Of a stretch of DNA of 64,000 nucleotides, positions 8,600 to 15,265 are shown piece by piece. The position numbers were made by a program, and so were the translations under genes. The DNA comes from an uncultured Pirellula sp. (GTDB taxonomy: Bacteria; Planctomycetota; Planctomycetia; Pirellulales; Pirellulaceae), in assembly GCA_903858115.1 (NCBI GenBank), contig CAIOHR010000073.1:62001-126000 (forward strand), written 5' to 3'. How positions within the stretch are numbered: the stretch's first letter is position 1; each line of letters begins with the position of its first letter. The notes below the pieces were generated by a model. It worked only from the letters and a program-made list of their open reading frames with translations, had not been told where the DNA came from and did no database searches.

Positions 8600-11500
8600 T
8601 ATTCAAAACTGTTGGTACCCGCGAGGGCGACCGCTTGCCCGCCAGCAACACCAAGACCTCTTCGTTGGAAGAAGCGAGGCTCGATGGCGAAATTGAAGGA
8701 GGTGTTGTTGCGACCGTAATCAAAGGTGGTACCAAGACGAACCAAGAAAGATTCACCGATACGCGTAAAGGAGATGGACTGTCCGATGTTCCCAATGGCT
8801 GAAAAATCATACGACATTCCACCAACAGCGAGCCATTTCTCGTTCATCCGATAATTCATCGTAGCGACCAGCAAAGTAGAACTGATCGGACCTTCAAGGC
8901 TCGTGAGTCCGAGATACGCATCTCCACGCCCCGGACGGGATAGAAATCCACCGATCGTCGTCGCCCGGAGTCCATTTTCAAACATATCGTAGTAACCGTC
9001 GCTTACAATCGTTACGCGGTCGCCGATATGATAGCGAAAATCGTAATTGATGCCGCCAACGAGTTCACCAAAGTTATCTTCGTCTTTCCTTCCAAAGAAG
9101 ATCGCATCCACATCAAACTCAAGAAGATCTGCGATCCGCTCGCGTCCAGGTACGCCTCGCTTTGTTTGCCACCGCTGATGGATACCAGTCCTCGATTGAA
9201 GTTGATCGGTGACCACTTCATTGCTGGTCGCAGTCACGTAACGCTGCATACTTTGACGAGCAGCGTAACTCGTGGCGTCGAATTGGTCTGGCAGAACACC
9301 ACCAAAGGTGTTGAAAACGAGACGTCGCCGAAAGTGCTCTTGAGCATTGTCATCAATCGGGTTGTACAATGGCAACTGGTCTAGTTCTTTATTTGTATCC
9401 GCATAAAGAAATTGGCTCTCGAAAGTCAATTTGTGAGCGAGCCCATTCAAATTGAGCAACGAGCTCTGTACGTTTGGAAAGACCTTCCAGATTGGAGTCG
9501 AGGATCGATATCCTGCCTGGCCCGTCAACCGTGTCAAGCTGTTACCTTGTACGTCTTCGCCCCAATAGGCTGCTTCTCCGGACACGAAAGGCACAATTTT
9601 TGAGAAGCCTGTATCGATCGGCAAATTGATCTCTTGGCGAGTGTACGCCGCGATTCCATCCGCATTGACTTCATGCGGTTGCAATTGGAATTTGGCGGCC
9701 TCGGCGGGGTTTAAAGGAGTACTTGCCACACGTTGCCGTGCGTATCCGATATCGGAGTGTCCATAGTACGTGAAGTGCTGGCCGAGCGATTGACCTAACC
9801 AATAGTATTCGAGTCGAGGCAGCCAATCGGATTCAGTATGGAAATCATTGAGCCTGGTCTGAGCCCACAGGTCCAGCATTTGGTTCCCCATGTACTGCCT
9901 CAAACGCAACGCAGTAACCATGTCTTTTTGTGTATCCCATTCTTGCTCGAAGTATTGTTCGAGGAAGTTTCGGTCGCTCACCCAACCTGCCTCTGCCCAA
10001 AACTCAGTGTCTGGTGTCAGATATTGACGATGTCGAAAAAGGAGTCGACCGCGAGTCGTTTCTTCTGGGATGAGGTTGGTCCGATCTGCACCCAGCACAT
10101 CGAGACCTTCGTCGCGGATTCCCCAGAAATCGACGAAGCCATTGGACGGTCCACCGAGCAATGCTTGCGGAACGTTGTAATCGAACTGCGTCCCGATCCC
10201 AATGCCACGATTCTGCAAATAATCCGTCGACAGTGTCCATCGTGTCCCATCGAATCCTGGGATGCCAAGAATCTGGTAGAGATCCCAATTCGCCATCACT
10301 TGGTTGCCGAAGATATCATCATTTTTGTAGTTCAGGCCCGTAATGTAGTAACTCGACGTATCAATATTCGAATTGAGCACGGGCCAATAAAAGATCGGAA
10401 GCCCTTCTAGGTAGACAAAATTATGGCGAGCGTTCGCCTTCATACCCGTTTGGTTGCCGGTGTTGCCTTGAATGGGCACCCCAAATAGCGTACTCTTGGT
10501 CTCCGTGCTACGATCCTTCAACTCGACTTTATCCGCTTGCAACCAATATCGGGGCACTCCTAATTGACTGCTAGTCAGCGCCGCTTGATACGCTAAAAAA
10601 TTCTCACGTGATCGTTGCTGAATAACATCCGCTTTGAGTCGCAGGATGCCTTCGTATTGAGGAGCATCGGTGAGCATCTCGGCGCTGAGAATCATGCCAT
10701 ACTCGGACTGAACGTTGTAGTACATCCGCTCGGCGTAGACACGGCGGGCCCCTTGCAGGAAAACGATGTTCCCTTCCACGTAAACCTCGACCGGGAGACC
10801 GCTGACATTTCCGCTCAGCAAACGGGTCATATCGGACGTCCATATGACCGCGCGATCCGCTTCAATGAACACGTTTCCTAAATCGACAACTCCGTCGGAT
10901 GTCGCCACAGAAGCGTCCCCAAACCGGAGTCGCATACCATTGGAAATAGTGACGATGGAAACACCACGCTCCGGTTGGTTGGTGATTTCAACTTTCGGTT
11001 CTACGCCACCACGACCGATGAACTGAAAGGTCTTCGCCCCAACGCTGCGCGGTGTGGCTGGCGATGAGCCACTCATCGCTAGCGGTGTAGAGATAGGTGC
11101 CGGTGCCAATATCGCGTTCGGTGGCGCATTGCTCATCGGGGCTCCTGGTCCAGGCGATCCTACGGATGGTACACCCAACTGAAAAGCCTGAACGGATTCA
11201 GGGGGCGGGGGATTGGACTGCGGATTAGGCAGGTTCGGATCCGACCAAGGCATGGTACCGGCGTCGATCACGGTGCCACCCATAGACGGATTCCCAATGA
11301 TGAGCCCCGGTTGATTGCGGTCGTTGTTCAACGCGCTCGAGGGCGTACTCGATTGCGGCAATGGCATTAGTTGATGTACCAATCGCAAATGCTCTGCGTC
11401 GTCGCGCGCCGTCCAAGCGACCGCAGTCTGGACGTCGCCTTGTGTACCTTGTGCTCGTACCGTGCCCTCCGTATTTTGATTTTTCTTCCACGTTAGCGTG

Positions 11501-12060
11501 GGAGGTGGGCCGATGGGTTCCGCCCAAATGTCCGCTTGAATGGTTGGTTCACTATGGCTGAACAACCGACCCATCCACTGGTCGTCTTTCAAGACTTGGC
11601 CTTCACCGAAGCTGACTTCGCATTTTCCTTTCAGTTCGACAATCGTCTTTCGAGCTTGCTGTTCGTAGACGCTTTCTGGGAGCGATCGATCGATCCACAA
11701 CACGGCTTCATCTGCGGTAGCACTGACGCTGCCCTGGTAGATTTTGACGCCACCAACCAATGTGATGGTTTCGTAGATACCTTGTTTCTGTTTGGTCCCT
11801 TGGCGGGCATAGACGTTCACATTGAACTTCGGATCGCTGAGCGGTAATCCGATCTCGGTAGCAAATGCGTTGTTCGAGAAAAAAATAAGATTGGAATGGA
11901 ATAGCGCATAAACGACCGCGCACACAAGCACGAAGCGTGGGAAACACGCGTGCGGTTGAGTTGATAGCGAACACTTCTTCAGGCAAGAAAAAGCGGTTCG
12001 CAAATGGTGCGCTAAAGGAATTGGAATCCGTTCCACTCCGAGTGAAAGTTGGTTTGTCAC
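8599..12060 (-). CDS. OstA/LptD-like outer-membrane assembly protein
   Basis: 1153 aa. A hydrophobic export segment lies unusually far in (about residues 42-66), so the true start may be later. Residues about 70-160 and 375-470 are LptA/OstA-like beta-jellyroll stretches (VGGVKIYQG; FIEADRAVIW). A Pro/Asn-rich linker joins them, and the C-terminal ~650 residues read as alternating beta-strands of a large barrel ending in aromatic F. LptD inserts LPS into the outer leaflet; planctomycete versions are divergent. Followed by the M32 gene with TAATG overlap. Family confident; LPS as the cargo is inferred. Confidence 0.8.
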   Translation of the reverse strand: MTNQLSLGVERIPIPLAHHLRTAFSCLKKCSLSTQPHACFPRFVLVCAVVYALFHSNLIFFSNNAFATEIGLPLSDPKFNVNVYARQGTKQKQGIYETITLVGGVKIYQGSVSATADEAVLWIDRSLPESVYEQQARKTIVELKGKCEVSFGEGQVLKDDQWMGRLFSHSEPTIQADIWAEPIGPPPTLTWKKNQNTEGTVRAQGTQGDVQTAVAWTARDDAEHLRLVHQLMPLPQSSTPSSALNNDRNQPGLIIGNPSMGGTVIDAGTMPWSDPNLPNPQSNPPPPESVQAFQLGVPSVGSPGPGAPMSNAPPNAILAPAPISTPLAMSGSSPATPRSVGAKTFQFIGRGGVEPKVEITNQPERGVSIVTISNGMRLRFGDASVATSDGVVDLGNVFIEADRAVIWTSDMTRLLSGNVSGLPVEVYVEGNIVFLQGARRVYAERMYYNVQSEYGMILSAEMLTDAPQYEGILRLKADVIQQRSRENFLAYQAALTSSQLGVPRYWLQADKVELKDRSTETKSTLFGVPIQGNTGNQTGMKANARHNFVYLEGLPIFYWPVLNSNIDTSSYYITGLNYKNDDIFGNQVMANWDLYQILGIPGFDGTRWTLSTDYLQNRGIGIGTQFDYNVPQALLGGPSNGFVDFWGIRDEGLDVLGADRTNLIPEETTRGRLLFRHRQYLTPDTEFWAEAGWVSDRNFLEQYFEQEWDTQKDMVTALRLRQYMGNQMLDLWAQTRLNDFHTESDWLPRLEYYWLGQSLGQHFTYYGHSDIGYARQRVASTPLNPAEAAKFQLQPHEVNADGIAAYTRQEINLPIDTGFSKIVPFVSGEAAYWGEDVQGNSLTRLTGQAGYRSSTPIWKVFPNVQSSLLNLNGLAHKLTFESQFLYADTNKELDQLPLYNPIDDNAQEHFRRRLVFNTFGGVLPDQFDATSYAARQSMQRYVTATSNEVVTDQLQSRTGIHQRWQTKRGVPGRERIADLLEFDVDAIFFGRKDEDNFGELVGGINYDFRYHIGDRVTIVSDGYYDMFENGLRATTIGGFLSRPGRGDAYLGLTSLEGPISSTLLVATMNYRMNEKWLAVGGMSYDFSAIGNIGQSISFTRIGESFLVRLGTTFDYGRNNTSFNFAIEPRFFQRRGLGVAGGQAVALAGTNSFE

Positions 12061-12259
12061 GCCATGCTAGCGTTGGTGCAATCGGAGCGGAGTATAGAAT
12101 TCTCAAAAAAGCGACTCAAGACGAAGGTTTGACTAAAGATGCAGAATCCCATCGTCCGATAACAACTAATCCTCGATTCGACACCCAGAGAAGTTTTCTC
12201 AGTTAGCCTGGATCACCGAAATCCCCTAGACTAACGACTCAAATTGTATCGTTCCCAAT

Positions 12260-12493
12260 ATGTCAAATCTGGATTCACTCGCCGTCCATCTTCTTCGCGA
12301 AGGACAATTTGAGGAGGCTGTGTGCCTCTACCGCGACGAACTGGGCCTCACCATCCCGCAAGCGGAACTACTCGTTCAACGCCTTGCGGAAGAGTACGAA
12401 CTGCATTGTCCGAATCGCCTGATCACATGGCTATGGATCGCCTTGGCAGGTTTCACCATGTTCTTCCTAGGATCGTTCCTTAGCCAAATCTAG
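12260..12493 (+). CDS. Small single-pass membrane protein
   Basis: 77 aa. The N-terminal ~50 residues form two amphipathic helices (LLREGQFEEAVCLYRDELG resembles half a TPR), followed by one C-terminal membrane span (WLWIALAGFTMFFLGSFL). No recognised family. Codon use and a sensible helix-TM architecture support a real gene, although no clear ribosome site precedes it. Divergent from the lptD-like gene. Confidence 0.6.
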   Translation: MSNLDSLAVHLLREGQFEEAVCLYRDELGLTIPQAELLVQRLAEEYELHCPNRLITWLWIALAGFTMFFLGSFLSQI

Positions 12494-12520
12494 GTGGACG
12501 GCACCGATAGTCGAAGAGGA

Positions 12521-13222
12521 CTATGAACCAGTCCGACCCTTTCTCAATCGTCGCAAAGCAAAGCCGCCAATCCCGACGAGAGAAAGCAAAGCGATAGAGG
12601 ACGGTTCAGGAACAGCGGTTGGTGCAATCCCGAAGCCCGAAAGTCCTGCAGGTAATGTTGATGGCGTCGAGGAAACTGTCAAGAATCGAGTTGACGGATC
12701 GGTAAATCCAACTGAGTTACCAGCCAAAATGCCCTCTCGCAATGCAATGTTTTGATTTGCAGTGGAAACGCCGTTTGCTGTCCACGCGGTTCCAGGATCG
12801 GAATTTGGGGTCCCAAATGTGTCTACAGCAGTACCTCCCAATCGAAGTTGTAGTGCGTCGTTGCCATTAAAACTAAATCCAAATTCGACGAAACGAACTG
12901 CGCCTAGACCCTGTCCACTAAGATAAGTACCGATGTCTGTCGTGCCTATCACCAGTACATTGCCAGAACTTAATGAGCCACTGTTAATGAGTGTTCCGTT
13001 CAGGGCTGATAAATTTCCCCCGTTTGTCCCTTGAAAAATTTGTAAATTCGTTATCGAAAAGTCGATCGCGGATGCACCACTGTTCCAAATCTCCACTCCC
13101 TTCGGAGTGGTACCAGAATTGGTCTCGACATACTGACTGAAAATCAAATCAGCTGATAAAGTATCTGTCGAAACTACGAGAAAGTAGATGAAAGCAAACG
13201 TCAACCAGTGAAAATTTTTCAT
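12521..13222 (-). CDS. PEP-CTERM sorted protein with lamin-tail-like domain
   Basis: The ORF opens at 13321, but ATG at 13222 has GGAG 7 nt upstream and begins a signal peptide (MKNFHWLTFAFIYFLVVS), so it is preferred (233 aa). Residues 25-150 (LIFSQYVETNSG...KGVEIWN) match the lamin-tail-domain pattern common in secreted bacterial proteins. The C-terminus is a complete PEP-CTERM signal: VPEPSS, a membrane helix and an RRLRKGR basic tail, for exosortase-dependent sorting. The exosortase is not in this window. Confidence 0.9.
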   Translation of the reverse strand: MKNFHWLTFAFIYFLVVSTDTLSADLIFSQYVETNSGTTPKGVEIWNSGASAIDFSITNLQIFQGTNGGNLSALNGTLINSGSLSSGNVLVIGTTDIGTYLSGQGLGAVRFVEFGFSFNGNDALQLRLGGTAVDTFGTPNSDPGTAWTANGVSTANQNIALREGILAGNSVGFTDPSTRFLTVSSTPSTLPAGLSGFGIAPTAVPEPSSIALLSLVGIGGFALRRLRKGRTGS

Positions 13223-13821
13223 GATGAATCTCCAAGAGACAAAACAACAGCAATCGCAATCCGATCTAATTCGAACTAGCCGAATGACGCTAAAGCATAA
13301 GGATTCGATTTCAATTCTCAAGAAATGAAGAAGCTTTTTTCATGCATTTCAAGTCAGCTTCCATCGAACGATGAATGTTGACGCGTCACCTTTTCACCGG
13401 TGAGTTTGTTTGGTTTTGTGTGTACACACGACAAATCCCACACGAAGCAAAAGGATTTGCATCAGGGCAAAAAATAGCATCGCTTCAGGATGCACCTTTG
13501 TCCGTTCTCGGTTACCCGTGGTGTAGCTCTTGCCTCTCGCAACCACCGGCCAAGCGATATAATCGCTCCGCGATATTTTTCAAGGCTTTCCTCGCAACAA
13601 ACACCCCGTTTGGGGGGCTACCAAGAGACAGTAGAGCGCATGGGCAACACCTCGCACTAAGCATTAAGCACTAAGCACTAAGCACTGCACTTTTGCAGTG
13701 ACAGGCTGGAAGCCTATCCCACTTTTGTAGTGTGACCAATGCCCCGCACAACGGAGGAACGATTTCTTCTCGGTTCACAAAAGGCAAACCGGGGCTTCGG
13801 CTCATGGGGGCAACTGAAAAC
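13223..13821. repeat. Repeat-rich intergenic region
   Basis: About 600 bp without a convincing gene (the ORF 13375-13674 has no family features). From left to right: CCGTGGTG...CAACCACCGG with an adjacent GCGATATAATCGC / CCGCGATA palindrome (about 13517-13580); a 7-bp array (13654-13688); GCAGTG flanked by CACTTTTG-AGTG direct repeats (13687-13699, 13720-13732); and an AGGCTggaAGCCT hairpin (13702-13715). The arrangement suggests several repeat types piled together. Confidence 0.5.
13654..13688 (-). repeat. Short heptamer array (GCACTAA units)
   Basis: Four consecutive 7-bp units GCACTAA, GCATTAA, GCACTAA, GCACTAA plus a partial GCACTGC. Read on the minus strand this is TTAGTGC, the same unit as the 14381 array in inverse orientation. 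It lies downstream of the NPYE membrane-protein gene, which is thus bracketed by inverted copies. Confidence 0.75.
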
Positions 13822-14376
13822 TTATTCTTCGTACGTTATCGGGTCAGGGCCCATCGCTAGGGCGAAAATGGCAAATAGAACTGCCCAAACGATTCCCAAG
13901 ACGACGTTCAGTACGGCTCCCTGCGCGACTGTCCAAAGATAGACGGCACCAATAGAAAGATCATGTTTCGGTACATCCAATCCTATCGGATAAAGAACGA
14001 TCGAGGATACCATCCCGCACATCATATCTACAATGAACGCGATGGGAAAAATGACGGAGATCACCATCCGAATCACATAGGTTGTGATCAACGCATAGCG
14101 TACCGGCTTGCGCTGTCGAAACTTCCAGCGGCTGGTGCGGTAATCGGCAAAGATGAAACCGGCAACAAACGTCAATACCCCTGCGACCAACGCGGGCCAT
14201 TGCTGAACGTTGACTACCCCGATCGCCAAGAAAAAACTTGGTGCTGCACTAATCCAGCACACGACCAACCAAACCAGGATGGATTTCCACCAAACGAAGA
14301 CTCGCTCTTCTTGGGAATATTCGCTTCGAATCGGTGGAGCGATTGCCACCGCTTCGTAGGGGTTAAGATCGCTCAT
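13822..14376 (-). CDS. NPYE-type multi-pass membrane protein
   Basis: 184 aa. It begins SDLNPYEAVA, the N-P-Y-E/xSP opening seen on many planctomycete inner-membrane proteins, then four hydrophobic spans (about residues 30-52, 60-78, 92-120 and 142-172). No catalytic motifs; function unknown. The start codon at 14376 sits only 4 bp from a 10-unit heptamer array, so its leader is repeat DNA with no recognisable ribosome site. Confidence 0.75.
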   Translation of the reverse strand: MSDLNPYEAVAIAPPIRSEYSQEERVFVWWKSILVWLVVCWISAAPSFFLAIGVVNVQQWPALVAGVLTFVAGFIFADYRTSRWKFRQRKPVRYALITTYVIRMVISVIFPIAFIVDMMCGMVSSIVLYPIGLDVPKHDLSIGAVYLWTVAQGAVLNVVLGIVWAVLFAIFALAMGPDPITYEE

Positions 14377-14380
14377 GGGA

Positions 14381-14453
14381 TGCTAGGTGCTAGGTGCTTG
14401 GTGCTTGGTGCTTGGTGCTTGGTGCTTGGTGCTTAGTGCTTGGTGCTTAGTGC
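14381..14453 (+). repeat. Heptamer tandem array (TGCTTGG/TGCTAGG units, 10 copies)
   Basis: Seventy bases of uninterrupted 7-bp units: two TGCTAGG, five TGCTTGG, then TGCTTAG, TGCTTGG, TGCTTAG and a trailing TGC. It ends 4 bp before the start codon of the minus-strand NPYE membrane protein, so it forms that gene's immediate 5' leader. Copy-number change could alter expression; this is inference. Confidence 0.9.
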
Positions 14454-14473
14454 CCGCTTGACTTAGGCACGGT

Positions 14474-14590
14474 CGACAAAAGTCAAAGTAGTAGGCACAT
14501 TCCATGTGCCGTCCACCAAAAATCCCACCCCAACCAAGAATCCCACCCCATGGCGATGAGCGGACGGCACGACGGAGCCGTGCCCGCTAG
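14474..14590. repeat. Intergenic hairpins and partial dispersed repeat
   Basis: CGACAAAAGTCAA (14474-14486) matches the start of dispersed repeat A. A hairpin GGCAC-attccat-GTGCC follows (14492-14508), then the direct repeat AATCCCACCCCA twice (about 14520-14550) and an imperfect GGCACG...CGTGCC stem (about 14563-14583). No gene is apparent between the heptamer array and the DUF4254 stop. Confidence 0.45.
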
Positions 14591-14604
14591 CTTTGGCAGC
14601 GGTG

Positions 14605-15231
14605 TCAACTTGGCGAGGCAGCTTTTGCTCGGTTGTAAAGATAAGGGTTGAGTGTCGGATCGTTGTACATTTTGAACTGTCGATACGTTCGGTGTTTTTT
14701 GACGCCAGCATACATGTCTTCCAAAAGCTCCTTCAATGAATCACTAAGTTCGGCATGTTGAAGACGACAGATCGCGATGCGTTGACTAACCTTTTCGATG
14801 TGCGCATCGTTGATGTCCGTTCGTTGCAACTGTTCATCCAAATGATAGATCCGAAGCGAAATGATCGAGAGCCGATCGATCGTACTACCCGGTGTTTCCG
14901 TGTTGAGTTTGGCGTCCGGTCTACACTGCACAAATCGTGATTGTAGATCATCGCTGAGCCAATCATCTACTTTTTCTATCCAATCGTTTCGAAGCTGATT
15001 GTATCGGTCAATATTTCGTTTCACATTTGCAATCTGCGCATCTGTGACGTCGGGACTCCTGGCGATGTCCTCTTCGTGCCATAACAAATAGTTGTACTGG
15101 TGTTGTTGGCACGCGATCGCAAGCACCGAACGAGTTTCTCCTTGTTCGACGAAGGGATTCGTTACTGGTTCTCGATGCCACAACTCGATGGTTCGAATCT
15201 GCATGGCAAGTATTTCGTCTATATGCAACAC
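14605..15231 (-). CDS. DUF4254 family protein
   Basis: 208 aa, nearly all alpha-helical, with the N-terminal pattern of DUF4254 (LWHxE-NP, ACQQHQYNYLLWHEEDIAR). Function unknown. The GTG start at 15231 is supported by GAGGAG 9 nt upstream. It lies 34 nt downstream of the coiled-coil/DUF4332 gene on the same strand, suggesting an operon. Confidence 0.8.
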   Translation of the reverse strand: MLHIDEILAMQIRTIELWHREPVTNPFVEQGETRSVLAIACQQHQYNYLLWHEEDIARSPDVTDAQIANVKRNIDRYNQLRNDWIEKVDDWLSDDLQSRFVQCRPDAKLNTETPGSTIDRLSIISLRIYHLDEQLQRTDINDAHIEKVSQRIAICRLQHAELSDSLKELLEDMYAGVKKHRTYRQFKMYNDPTLNPYLYNRAKAASPS

Positions 15232-15265
15232 CGCTTCTATCTCCTCAAATCATGCGAAAATCTAG

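Noticed and set aside
9838-10410. 190-aa ORF on the plus strand
   Set aside because: Antisense to the LptD-like gene; no family features, frame fully inside a strong coding gene.
13375-13674. 99-aa plus-strand ORF in the repeat-rich gap
   Set aside because: Reads through palindromes and the heptamer array; no ribosome site or domain.
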